The translations under genes were made by a program, and so were the position numbers. Positions 24,833-32,874 of a stretch of DNA of 39,805 bases are shown in pieces. Position 1 is the stretch's first letter. Every line of letters begins with the position of its first letter. The stretch is from Flavobacteriaceae bacterium (GTDB taxonomy: Bacteria > Bacteroidota > Bacteroidia > Flavobacteriales > Flavobacteriaceae): assembly GCA_009693635.1 (NCBI GenBank), contig SHWW01000009.1, positions 1 through 39,805 on the forward strand. The letters are read 5' to 3'. The notes beneath the pieces were generated by a model, which was not told the DNA's origin, did not search any database, and saw only the letters and a list, made by a program, of their open reading frames with translations.

Positions 24833-27487
24833 CTATTTCACAAAGTCAATTGCTTTGTTTAAAGCTTCTTGGATTCCAGCGGTATTTTTTCCTCCAGCGG
24901 TTGCAAAGAAAGGTTGCCCACCCCCAGCACCTTGTATAAATTTCCCTAATTCCCGAACTACATTTCCAGCGTTCAAGGCTTTTTCAGCAACTAATTCTTT
25001 CGATATATAACAGCTAATTGTTGGTTTTCCTTCTTCGGCCGTAGCCAAAACTACAAAAACATTTGTTCCTAAAGTTCCTAATTCGTAAGCCAGATCTTTA
25101 ACCCCATTTGGATCTAAATCTACTAGTTTTGCAAGAAATCGGATTCCGTTTATTTGTTGGATTTCAGCTGTTAAAACAGCTTTCATAAATTTGACTTTCT
25201 CTTTTACAAAAGCCTCAATTTGTTTCGAAAGTTTTGCGTTATCGTCTTGCAAAGATTGTACTGCTTTCAAAATATCTTGTGGGTTTTTCAACGCTTCTTT
25301 AACTTCATCCAACGTATTTTCATACGATGCAAAATGTGCTTTTACAGCATCACTTGTTATGGCTTCGATGCGACGAATTCCCGCCGCGACTGCTCCTTCA
25401 GAAACAATTTTGAAATGCCAAATTTCAGCTGTATTTTTTACGTGGATTCCTCCGCACAATTCCATGCTTTCGCCAAATTTTATTGCACGTACTTCATCCC
25501 CATATTTTTCTCCAAAAAGCGCCATTGCTCCTTCTGAAATGGCTTGCGCAAAAGGAATATTTCTGCGTTCTATTAAAGGTAATTGCTCTTGAATTCTTGC
25601 ATTTACAAAATCTTCTACTTGTTGCAATTCGGTTTCCGTCATTTTTGAAAAATGCGAAAAGTCAAAACGCAAATAGTTGGGATTTACCAAAGATCCTTTT
25701 TGCTCCACGTGCGTTCCCAAAATGCTTCGCAACGCTTGGTGCATCAAATGCGTTGCAGAGTGATTTCTTGACGATAAGCTTCTTAAATCTTGATTTACTT
25801 TGGCAACAAAACTTGTATTTATATTTTCTGGCAACTTTTTAGTCAAATGTATAATCAAATTGTTTTCTTTTTTGGTATCAATGATTTCTATAGTTTCATT
25901 TGCAGACCCGAGCGATAGGGAACTAGCGGAGCAAACCAAAGTTCCTTTATCACCAACTTGTCCACCACCTTCTGGATAAAAAGGCGTGTTATTTAAAACT
26001 ATTTGGAATAAAACACCGTCTTTTTTACTGTCAATTTTGCGAAACCGAGTGATTTTTACTTCATTTTCTGTTTGGTCGTACCCTACAAATGTTTCGGTAT
26101 TTCCTTTTGCCAATAAAGTCCAATCTTCCTTTGAAACTTCTGATGCAGAACGAGAGCGCGTTTTTTGTTCAAGCATTGCTTTTTCAAAACCAGCTTCATC
26201 TAATTCGTATCCTCGTTCTCTTAAAATTAATGCCGTTAAATCGACTGGAAAACCAAAAGTATCATATAATTCGAATGCTTTTTGACCCGAAACTGTTTTT
26301 CCATTTGTTGCAGAAATTACATTTTCTAGCAATTGTAATCCTTGATCTAATGTTCTAAGGAAAGAATTTTCTTCTTCCCGAATTACGTTCATAACCAAGT
26401 TTTTCTGAGCGATAATTTCTGGAAATGAACTTCCCATTTGACTGCTCAATGTTTCAACTAATTGGTAAATAAACGCTTCTTTGGTATTCAAAAATGTAAA
26501 TCCGTAACGAATTGCACGACGCAAAATTCTCCGGATTACATATCCTGCTCCTGTATTTGATGGCAATTGTCCGTCGGCGATTGCAAAGGCAACGGCACGA
26601 AGGTGATCGGCAATAACACGAATGGCGATATTGATTTTTTCTTCGTCTTCGTCTTTGGCTTTAATGGTATATTTTGTAACTGTCATTTTCTCAATATGTT
26701 GAATAATTGGTGAGAAAACATCGGTATCATAATTGGATTGAACTCCTTGCAAAACCATACACAAACGCTCGAAACCCATTCCGGTGTCCACGTGTTGCGT
26801 TGGTAATTTTTCAAGAGAGCCGTCAGCCTTGCGGTTGAATTCCATAAATACGTTATTCCAAATTTCCACCACATGAGGATGGTCATTATTGACTAAATCT
26901 TTTCCTAAAATTTTTGCTTTTTCTTCGGCAGAACGAATATCAACGTGAATTTCTGAACACGGACCACAAGGACCTTGCTCGCCCATTTCCCAAAAATTAT
27001 CTTTTTTGTTTCCAAGTAGAATTCGGTCTTCGGAAATTAAGGTTTTCCAAATATCATAGGCCTCTTGATCGAATGGAACATTTTCATCGGGATTTCCTTC
27101 GAAAACAGAAACGTAAAGAATGTCTTTTGGTATTTTATAGACTTCTGTTAATAATTCCCAAGCCCAATTGATGGCTTCTTTTTTGAAATAATCACCAAAA
27201 GACCAGTTTCCAAGCATTTCAAACATGGTATGGTGGTAGGTATCAATTCCTACTTCTTCTAAATCATTATGTTTTCCTGAAACACGAAGACATTTTTGAG
27301 TGTCGGCAATTCGGACACTTTTTGGTGTTCCATTACCCAAAAAATATTCTTTGAATTGAGCCATTCCTGAGTTGTTAAACATCAGGGTTGGATCATCCTT
27401 AAGAACGATTGGTGCCGATGGAACTATTAAGTGTCCTTTGCCTTCGAAAAAGTTTAGAAATTGCTTTCTTACGTCTTGTGATTTCAT
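24833..27487 (-). CDS. alaS: Alanyl-tRNA synthetase, with an unusual in-frame insert
   Basis: AlaS charges tRNA-Ala and, through its C-terminal editing and C-Ala domains, removes mischarged Ser and Gly. The 884-residue protein begins [18 protein letters not shown] (class II core) and has the zinc-binding editing site H576, H580 (NHSATHLMH) and C678, H682 (CGGIHV). The C-terminal [15 protein letters not shown] is the usual C-Ala signature. Residues 519-527 (CSASSLSLG) interrupt an otherwise family-like stretch [13 protein letters not shown] and are encoded by GC-rich DNA (25907-25933) unlike its surroundings. It is divergent from the M23 peptidase gene. Confidence 0.97.
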   Translation of the reverse strand: MKSQDVRKQFLNFFEGKGHLIVPSAPIVLKDDPTLMFNNSGMAQFKEYFLGNGTPKSVRIADTQKCLRVSGKHNDLEEVGIDTYHHTMFEMLGNWSFGDYFKKEAINWAWELLTEVYKIPKDILYVSVFEGNPDENVPFDQEAYDIWKTLISEDRILLGNKKDNFWEMGEQGPCGPCSEIHVDIRSAEEKAKILGKDLVNNDHPHVVEIWNNVFMEFNRKADGSLEKLPTQHVDTGMGFERLCMVLQGVQSNYDTDVFSPIIQHIEKMTVTKYTIKAKDEDEEKINIAIRVIADHLRAVAFAIADGQLPSNTGAGYVIRRILRRAIRYGFTFLNTKEAFIYQLVETLSSQMGSSFPEIIAQKNLVMNVIREEENSFLRTLDQGLQLLENVISATNGKTVSGQKAFELYDTFGFPVDLTALILRERGYELDEAGFEKAMLEQKTRSRSASEVSKEDWTLLAKGNTETFVGYDQTENEVKITRFRKIDSKKDGVLFQIVLNNTPFYPEGGGQVGDKGTLVCSASSLSLGSANETIEIIDTKKENNLIIHLTKKLPENINTSFVAKVNQDLRSLSSRNHSATHLMHQALRSILGTHVEQKGSLVNPNYLRFDFSHFSKMTETELQQVEDFVNARIQEQLPLIERRNIPFAQAISEGAMALFGEKYGDEVRAIKFGESMELCGGIHVKNTAEIWHFKIVSEGAVAAGIRRIEAITSDAVKAHFASYENTLDEVKEALKNPQDILKAVQSLQDDNAKLSKQIEAFVKEKVKFMKAVLTAEIQQINGIRFLAKLVDLDPNGVKDLAYELGTLGTNVFVVLATAEEGKPTISCYISKELVAEKALNAGNVVRELGKFIQGAGGGQPFFATAGGKNTAGIQEALNKAIDFVK
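25907..25933 (-). repeat. GC-rich 27-base in-frame insert in alaS, possible dispersed repeat
   Basis: The nine codons read TGC TCC GCT AGT TCC CTA TCG CTC GGG, with 17 of 27 bases G or C, in a genome that is about one third GC. Removing them joins GTLV to SANE smoothly. On the plus strand GAGCGATAGGGAACT (25910-25924) resembles GAGCGACCAAAGGGAGCT (27631-27648) in the intergenic element upstream of the same gene. Confidence 0.5.
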
Positions 27488-27494
27488 TTTTATT

Positions 27495-27529
27495 GTTTAT
27501 TCGGTTATTTAGTTATTTGAATATTTGGT
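27495..27529. repeat. Degenerate 8-9 base tandem repeat at the alaS start
   Basis: Four related units follow one another: GTTTATTCG (27495-27503), GTTATTTA (27504-27511), GTTATTTGA (27512-27520), ATATTTGGT (27521-27529). The array begins eight bases upstream of the alaS start codon. AT-richness makes the weaker units uncertain. Confidence 0.4.
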
Positions 27530-27578
27530 TTTCGAATTAACGTATTTCCAAATCAACAAATAAACTTCTTTGCACCAG

Positions 27579-27739
27579 ATTGTAGCGGAAAGCTTCGAGG
27601 AATTGAAAAGTGTTTTTTATTAAGCTGGCAGAGCGACCAAAGGGAGCTCCTGCTGGCTTTTATAAAAAGTTTTTAATCCGAGAAATTGTAGCGCAAAGCT
27701 GGAATAGGCATATAAAATAGTGTTAAAAAAAGCGGCAGA
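27579..27739. repeat. Intergenic hairpin element with two imperfect direct-repeat ends
   Basis: This fills most of the 345-base gap between the divergent alaS and M23 peptidase genes. Two imperfect copies of about 55 bases are seen. Copy 1 (27579-27632) begins ATTGTAGCGGAAAGC and ends AGTGTTTT...GCTGGCAGA. Copy 2 (27685-27739) begins ATTGTAGCGCAAAGC and ends AGTGTTAAA...GCGGCAGA. Between them, 27622-27659 can fold into a hairpin: AAGCTGGCAG pairs with CTGCTGGCTT over ten positions (two G-T pairs), with further AGC/GCT pairing inside. Local G+C is higher than the surroundings. No open reading frame is evident. Confidence 0.55.
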
Positions 27740-27832
27740 CTACTAAAACATTTATTAAATTTGTTTTTCCAACGCTTTGTAAATTTATAAAACCTATTTT
27801 TACAAAGTACAAAAATAGCATATTTTTAAAAC

Positions 27833-28810
27833 ATGGCGAAGGTAAAATATTATTACGATACAGAAAGCTTAGCATATAAAATTATTACTCCTTTAAAAAG
27901 AAGGAGTTTTGCTTATTTTATGCTGTTTTTACTTGCTTCGTCCTTATTTGGATTTTTGTCATTTTTAGTTTTATTAAATATCCCTTTTTTTGAAACGCCG
28001 AAAGATAAGCTTCAAGCTAGAGAAATTGACAATTTAAGGATTCAATATGCTATTTTAAATCGGAAATTGGATCAGGTTGATGAGGTTATGAATGCTATTG
28101 AAGACCGCGATAATAATTTGTATCGTGCTTATTTTAACTCATCGCCTATTTCTGAAGAAGACAGAAAGGCAGTTTTTGGGATAGAAAATAGGTACAAAGA
28201 TTTAGAGGGATACAACAATTCAGATTTGGTAATAAACACCACAAAACGAGTTGATATTTTGGCGAAGGAGTTAGTTATTCAGTCGAAATCATTAGATGAA
28301 ATTTTGAAATTGGCAAAAAGTAAAGAGAAATTATTGGCTGCAATTCCTGCGATTCAGCCCGTTCGGAATGAGAATTTAAAACGAATGGCTTCGGGTTTTG
28401 GTTATCGTAGTGATCCATTTACAAAAGCCAGAAAATTTCATGAAGGCATGGATTTTACTGCTAAAATAGGGACTCCTGTTTTTGCTTCTGGCGATGGGAT
28501 AGTTTCTAGAGCTGACAATACCGCTTCAGGATTTGGAAATCACATTGTAATTCGGCATGGTTTTGGTTATGAAACTTTGTATGCACATTTAAGTAGATAT
28601 AAATCACGCGTTGGACAATATGTGAAACGCGGAGAAATTATAGGATACGTAGGAAGCACAGGGCGATCGGAAGCACCACACTTGCATTATGAAGTTCATA
28701 AAAATGGTGATGTTGTAAATCCTTTGAATTTTTATTATGGAAATATTTCAGCGGCAGAATATGTGGCTATTTCAAAAATTGCTAATCAAGAAAATCAATC
28801 TTTAGACTAA
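27833..28810 (+). CDS. Membrane-anchored M23 (LytM-type) peptidase
   Basis: The protein has 325 residues. One membrane segment (about 26-50) anchors it to the inner membrane, followed by a coiled-coil-like stretch (about 58-170) and a LytM domain in the periplasm. Zinc-site residues are present: H203 and D207 (KFHEGMDF), H252 (YAHLSRY), and H283/H285 (APHLHYEVH). It should therefore be an active glycyl- or D,D-endopeptidase acting on peptidoglycan crosslinks, in contrast to inactive EnvC/NlpD-type activators. The stop codon overlaps the MerR gene start by one base (TAATG), which indicates coupling. Confidence 0.93.
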   Translation: MAKVKYYYDTESLAYKIITPLKRRSFAYFMLFLLASSLFGFLSFLVLLNIPFFETPKDKLQAREIDNLRIQYAILNRKLDQVDEVMNAIEDRDNNLYRAYFNSSPISEEDRKAVFGIENRYKDLEGYNNSDLVINTTKRVDILAKELVIQSKSLDEILKLAKSKEKLLAAIPAIQPVRNENLKRMASGFGYRSDPFTKARKFHEGMDFTAKIGTPVFASGDGIVSRADNTASGFGNHIVIRHGFGYETLYAHLSRYKSRVGQYVKRGEIIGYVGSTGRSEAPHLHYEVHKNGDVVNPLNFYYGNISAAEYVAISKIANQENQSLD

Positions 28811-29142
28811 TGCATATAGAGTTATCAGCGGACAAAAGGTACTACAGCATTGGCGAATTGGCCAAAGCATTTGATGTAAATGCATCATTAATTCGTTTTT
28901 GGGATAAGGAATTTGACATTTTAAAACCAAAGAAAAACGCAAAAGGCAATAGAATGTTTACGCCAGAAGACGTTACTAATTTGAAATTGATATTTCATTT
29001 GGTAAAAGAACGCGGATTTACATTGGAAGGAGCCAAAATACATTTAAAAGAAGGCCAGAAGAAAACGTTAGATAAATATGAAATTATCAGCAAATTAGAA
29101 GGCATAAAAATGCAGCTGAACGCAATAAAATCAGAATTATAA
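28810..29142 (+). CDS. MerR-family transcriptional regulator, short
   Basis: This 110-residue protein has the winged-helix MerR DNA-binding domain at the N-terminus: YYSIGELAKAFDVNASLIRFW (about 11-31), DKEFDILKPKKNAKGNRMFT, then EDVTNLKLIFHLVKERGFTL. A short dimerisation helix follows, with no effector-binding domain or metal-binding Cys loop. The signal it senses is unknown. Overlap with the upstream M23 peptidase gene by one base suggests that it may control envelope or cell-wall genes, but this is an inference from position. Confidence 0.9.
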   Translation: MHIELSADKRYYSIGELAKAFDVNASLIRFWDKEFDILKPKKNAKGNRMFTPEDVTNLKLIFHLVKERGFTLEGAKIHLKEGQKKTLDKYEIISKLEGIKMQLNAIKSEL

Positions 29143-29172
29143 AAGATAAACAAAAAACTTAAAATTAAAAAA

Positions 29173-29769
29173 ATGGAAATGATTAAAAAATTTTTACCTT
29201 GGATTATTGTAGCTGTAATTGTAATTGGAATGTATAGCTGGGCTTCAGGAATTTATAATAATGCTGTTCGTTATGAGCAAGATATAAAAGAAAGCTGGGG
29301 TAACGTTCAAACTTCTTACCAAAGAAGAAATGACTTAATTGGTAACTTAGTAAATACGGTTAAAGGTGCTGCTGATTTTGAAAAAAGCACATTGACAGCG
29401 GTTATTGAGGCTAGAGCAAAAGCTACAGGGGTAACTATTGATCCTAAAAATGTTACGCCTGAACAATTAAAAGCGTTTAACTCTGCTCAAAGTGGTGTAA
29501 GCTCTTCATTATCGAAATTATTAGTTTCTGTTGAACAATACCCTGTTTTGAAAGCCAATGGGAATTTCTTGAAATTACAAGATGAATTGGCGAGTACAGA
29601 AAATCAAATTTTAACAGCTAGAACTCGTTTTAACGAATCGGTTAAACCTTACAACAACAACATCAATACTTTCCCAAGAAATATTTTAGCTGGAATGTAC
29701 GGTTTGAAAGAAAAACCTTATTTCGAGGCTGCTGTTGGTGCTGAAAAACCAGTTGAAGTAAAATTCTAA
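29173..29769 (+). CDS. lemA: LemA family protein
   Basis: The 198-residue protein has one N-terminal membrane segment (about 8-25) followed by a four-helix-type domain typical of LemA: NAVRYEQDIKESWGNVQTSY, RRNDLIGNLVNTVKG, VIEARAKAT and FNESVKPYNNNINTFPRNIL. LemA proteins are usually encoded with TPM-domain proteins, as here, and are linked to envelope functions, but their biochemical role is unsettled. The conserved YQRRNDLIPNLVNTVKG signature is intact except for a Gly in place of Pro. Confidence 0.95.
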   Translation: MEMIKKFLPWIIVAVIVIGMYSWASGIYNNAVRYEQDIKESWGNVQTSYQRRNDLIGNLVNTVKGAADFEKSTLTAVIEARAKATGVTIDPKNVTPEQLKAFNSAQSGVSSSLSKLLVSVEQYPVLKANGNFLKLQDELASTENQILTARTRFNESVKPYNNNINTFPRNILAGMYGLKEKPYFEAAVGAEKPVEVKF

Positions 29770-29824
29770 TCCTCCCCAACCCCCCAAAGGATGGGCTTTG
29801 TAAAGAAATATAATAAATATATCT
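29770..29824 (+). other. C-rich spacer between lemA and the first TPM gene
   Basis: Directly after the lemA stop lies CCTCCCCAACCCCCC, then AAAGGATGGGCTTTG. This GC-rich stretch is out of character for the AT-rich neighbourhood. It resembles C-rich intergenic sequence I recall in other Flavobacteriaceae. It carries no gene. Confidence 0.35.
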
Positions 29825-30259
29825 ATGTCAAAAGAAGTTTTTTTAACCCGTGAAGAAGAACAAGAAATTATTGCTGCTATTACTATGGCAGAAAAAGAAA
29901 CTTCTGGCGAGATTAGAGTACACATTGAAAATACGAGTTCAATTGCTGCTTATGATCGTGCATTAATCGTTTTTGTGGAATTAAAAATGCACGAAACAGA
30001 GCTTAAAAATGGAGTTTTGATTTATTTGGCTGTTGCCGATAAAGCGTTTGCAATTTGTGGAGACAAAGGAATTAATGATTTAGTTCCAACTGATTTTTGG
30101 GACTCTACAAAGGAAGCGATGCAATTTCATTTTAAAAATGGAAATTTCAAAGAAGGCCTAATTGATGGAATTCAGAAAGCGGGAATGCAATTAAAAACCT
30201 ATTTTCCTTGGCAAGAAGAGGATACCGATGAATTGTCTAACGAAATATCAAAAGGATAA
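29825..30259 (+). CDS. TPM-domain protein, cytoplasmic-type
   Basis: The 144-residue protein matches the TPM (TLP18.3/Psb32/MOLO-1) fold: FLTREEEQEIIAAITMAEKE, TSGEIRVHIENTS, then GVLIYLAVADKAFAICGDKG and FKEGLIDGIQKAG. There is no signal peptide or membrane segment. In other bacteria it pairs with a membrane TPM protein and LemA, as here. Acid phosphatase activity has been reported for a plant relative, but the bacterial role is unclear. Its stop codon overlaps the next start by one base (TAATG). Confidence 0.9.
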   Translation: MSKEVFLTREEEQEIIAAITMAEKETSGEIRVHIENTSSIAAYDRALIVFVELKMHETELKNGVLIYLAVADKAFAICGDKGINDLVPTDFWDSTKEAMQFHFKNGNFKEGLIDGIQKAGMQLKTYFPWQEEDTDELSNEISKG

Positions 30260-31047
30260 TGAAATTAAACGTAAACTATTCCTTTTTAATTTTGTTCGCC
30301 TGTTTGATGTTTACACAAATAGGTTTTGCACAATTTGAAATTCCAGAAATTCCGAAAGAGCAGACTTCTGTATACGATTATGCCAATGTTTTGAGCGCAA
30401 CTGAAAAAGCGCAATTAGAAGAAAAACTAGTCCGTTATTCCGATTCTACCACTACACAAATTGTGGTTATTACCATTGAGAGTTTGAAAGGGGAAGACAT
30501 AGGGATTTTGACTCCAAAATGGGGTCAAACATGGGGAATTGGAGGAACTGCAAAAGATGATAATGGGATTCTTATTCTATTGGCCAAAGCTGAAAAGAAA
30601 ATATGGATTTCTGCAGGTTTTGGAGTTGAAGAGAAATTAACTGCAGGAATTGGAGGAGAAATAACTAGAAATATTATTGTGCCCGAATTTAAAGCGGGAA
30701 GTTATTATAATGGCTTAGATAAAGGAACAACTGCAATAATTGATGTTTTAAAAGGAAAATACAAAGGAAAACGAAAAATAAATAAGAAAGATGGCATTTC
30801 GCCATTTGTAATTATATTGATTGTAGTATTTATATTGGCCTTAATTTCTCGAAGTAAAAATAACGGTGGCAGCTCTGGCAGCTCTGGCGGAGGTCCAAGT
30901 TTTATGGACATCTTAATTTTGAGTAGCTTGGGTGGCGGAGGCCGTGGATCTGGAGGTTTTGGCGGCGGTTCATCAGGCGGCGGTGGATTTGGTGGTGGCT
31001 TTGGTGGCGGAGGATTCTCTGGTGGAGGATCTGGCGGCAGTTGGTAA
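30259..31047 (+). CDS. TPM-domain membrane protein with glycine-rich tail
   Basis: The 262-residue protein begins with a signal peptide (about 1-25, ending GFAQ). A TPM domain follows (about 35-165: YDYANVLSATEKAQLEEKL, TQIVVITIESLKGEDIG, NGILILLAKAEKKIWISAGF). Next comes one membrane segment (ISPFVIILIVVFILALIS, about 180-197). The C-terminus is a long Gly/Ser/Phe-rich tail (about 200-262) of GGGFGGG-type repeats. This layout (YgcG-like) is standard for the partner of LemA. The glycine-rich tail lies on the opposite side of the membrane from the TPM domain. Confidence 0.92.
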   Translation: MKLNVNYSFLILFACLMFTQIGFAQFEIPEIPKEQTSVYDYANVLSATEKAQLEEKLVRYSDSTTTQIVVITIESLKGEDIGILTPKWGQTWGIGGTAKDDNGILILLAKAEKKIWISAGFGVEEKLTAGIGGEITRNIIVPEFKAGSYYNGLDKGTTAIIDVLKGKYKGKRKINKKDGISPFVIILIVVFILALISRSKNNGGSSGSSGGGPSFMDILILSSLGGGGRGSGGFGGGSSGGGGFGGGFGGGGFSGGGSGGSW

Positions 31048-31069
31048 CTAATATTTTAAAATATCGGCC

Positions 31070-31098
31070 AAAAAAAGAGCCTTGATTACTCAAGACTC
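31070..31098 (-). terminator. Rho-independent terminator for the leu operon
   Basis: Read on the minus strand, GAG-T-CTTGA pairs with TCAAG-G-CTC around loop GTAA, followed by TTTTTTT. It lies about 40 bases after the leuB stop codon. On the plus strand the same hairpin follows the TPM gene but lacks a strong T tail. Confidence 0.75.
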
Positions 31099-31136
31099 CT
31101 TTCCCCTAAAAAATAAAACTAACTAAAAAACTATCT

Positions 31137-32258
31137 TTAAAAAAATATGGATTTCCCCAAATTTATATTTTCGTGATTGATATAACCGGTTGATTCTTCG
31201 CTATTTATTATAGTGCTTGCAATTGCATCTCCTACATAATTGGTTCCATAATTTCTAATGGCATTCAAATCAGGAGTTACAATATTGAATTCTAATGCTT
31301 TTTCGACCGCTTTTTTAATGCTTTCCGACTCACCAAAAAGTCCAAAATGATCTAATAACATGGATGCGCTCAATATTGCAGCGATTGGATTGGCAATATC
31401 TTTTCCTGTTGCTTTTGGATACGAACCGTGAATTGGTTCAAACATAGCGCATTTATCGCCTATAGATGCCGAAGCCAACAAGCCTATCGAACCTCCAATT
31501 ACACTTCCTTCATCCGAGATAATATCTCCAAATAAATTTTCTGTTAGAATAACATCAAATTGTTTTGGGTTTAAAATCATTTGCATTGCTGCGTTATCTA
31601 CAAATAGAAAATCAAGTGCCACTTCTGGATATTCGGTAGCAATATTTGTAACTACTCGACGCCATAATCTTGAAGTTTCAAGAACATTTGCTTTGTCAAC
31701 AAGCGTCACTTTTTTTCTTCTTGTCAATGCCGATTTAAAAGCCAAATGTGCAATTCGTTCAATTTCCATTTGAGAATATTCACATAAATCAGACGCTACA
31801 GTTCCGTCATCACTTAATTTTTTCTCGCCAAAATAAATTCCACCTGTCAGTTCACGGTAAATAACCATGTCTGTTCCTTCGATAATGTAGCGTTTCAAAG
31901 GCGATTTGTCAATTAATGTTTCGTATGCTTTTATTGGGCGAATATTCGCATATAAACCCAACACTTTTCTCAATTTGAGTAATCCTTGTTCAGGACGCAC
32001 TTTTGCATCCGGATTGTTATCGTATTTTGGATCACCAATGGCACCAAACAAAACAGCATCTGAACTTTCACAAATTGCAATTGTTTCGTCTGGCAAAGGG
32101 TTTCCCGTTTCATCAATTGCGATTGCGCCAACCAAAGCTTCCTCAAAATCAAATGTGTGACCAAATCTTTTTCCTATAGCTTTCAGTACTTTTACGGCTT
32201 GATTTGTAACTTCTGGGCCAATTCCGTCTCCTGTTAATAATGCGATTTTCAATTTCAT
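31137..32258 (-). CDS. leuB: 3-isopropylmalate dehydrogenase
   Basis: LeuB oxidises and decarboxylates 3-isopropylmalate to 2-oxoisocaproate with NAD+, the last pathway-specific step before transamination to leucine. Length is 373 residues. It begins LKIALLTGDGIGPEVTNQAVKVL and has RELTGGIYFG, the substrate loop LTRRKKVTLVDKANVLETSRLWR, then NLFGDIISDEGSVIGGS and the NAD site EPIHGSYPKATGKDIANPIA. The C-terminus is about 10-20 residues longer than the shortest homologues. It is the last gene of the minus-strand leuA-C-D-B operon; the gap to leuD is 12 bases. Confidence 0.97.
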   Translation of the reverse strand: MKLKIALLTGDGIGPEVTNQAVKVLKAIGKRFGHTFDFEEALVGAIAIDETGNPLPDETIAICESSDAVLFGAIGDPKYDNNPDAKVRPEQGLLKLRKVLGLYANIRPIKAYETLIDKSPLKRYIIEGTDMVIYRELTGGIYFGEKKLSDDGTVASDLCEYSQMEIERIAHLAFKSALTRRKKVTLVDKANVLETSRLWRRVVTNIATEYPEVALDFLFVDNAAMQMILNPKQFDVILTENLFGDIISDEGSVIGGSIGLLASASIGDKCAMFEPIHGSYPKATGKDIANPIAAILSASMLLDHFGLFGESESIKKAVEKALEFNIVTPDLNAIRNYGTNYVGDAIASTIINSEESTGYINHENINLGKSIFF

Positions 32259-32270
32259 ACTATCTCAATT

Positions 32271-32873
32271 TTATGCTTGTAATTCTGTTATTTTCCCTTT
32301 TTCAAAGGCTTCTATTTTATCTTTATTATTGATTAAAAAATCAATATCGTCAAATCCATTTATCATACAAATTTTCTTATAGGAGTCAATTTCAAAATCA
32401 GCAATCAAAACAGAATTTTCAACTGCAATGGTTTGCTCTTCTAAATTGACACATAAATTCGTACTTGGATTTTCTTGAATTATAGTTGTAATTTCTTTCA
32501 AAAATTCTGGCGAAACCAAAATTGGTAACAACCCATTATTCAGAGCATTCCCTTTGAAAATGTCTGCAAAATAACTCGATACAATTACTTTAAATCCATA
32601 ATCTGTCAGTGCCCAAGCAGCGTGTTCACGGCTACTTCCACAACCAAAATTATCACCAGCAACTAAAATACTTCCAGAATATTTTTTGTCATTTAATGCA
32701 AATGAAGTTATAATTTCATCTTTATCGTCAAATCTCCAATCTCTAAATAAGTTGTTTCCAAAACCAATTTTATCTGTCACTTTCAAGAATCTTGCTGGAA
32801 TAATTTGATCGGTATCTATGTTTTCAATTGGCAATGGAACCGCAGTTGTTACTAATTTTATAAACTTTTCCAT
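32271..32873 (-). CDS. leuD: 3-isopropylmalate dehydratase, small subunit
   Basis: The 200-residue protein is the swivelling aconitase-like domain that joins LeuC to isomerise 2- to 3-isopropylmalate. Signatures are [16 protein letters not shown] near the N-terminus and the conserved [20 protein letters not shown] (about 72-91), followed by [18 protein letters not shown]. The ATG lies one base after the leuC stop codon, so the two subunits are probably translationally coupled. Confidence 0.97.
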   Translation of the reverse strand: MEKFIKLVTTAVPLPIENIDTDQIIPARFLKVTDKIGFGNNLFRDWRFDDKDEIITSFALNDKKYSGSILVAGDNFGCGSSREHAAWALTDYGFKVIVSSYFADIFKGNALNNGLLPILVSPEFLKEITTIIQENPSTNLCVNLEEQTIAVENSVLIADFEIDSYKKICMINGFDDIDFLINNKDKIEAFEKGKITELQA

Positions 32874-32874
32874 A

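Noticed and set aside
25191..26358. Several long open frames on the plus strand inside alaS
   Set aside because: They overlap the alaS gene antisense, have atypical composition and no recognisable domains, so they are shadows of the real gene.
27622..27659. Hairpin as a transcription terminator
   Set aside because: It lies between divergently transcribed genes, so no transcript would be expected to end here; a repeat element fits better.
30902..31093. Minus-strand open frame opposite the glycine-rich tail of the TPM gene
   Set aside because: It is the complement of low-complexity Gly codons and has no start context or domain.
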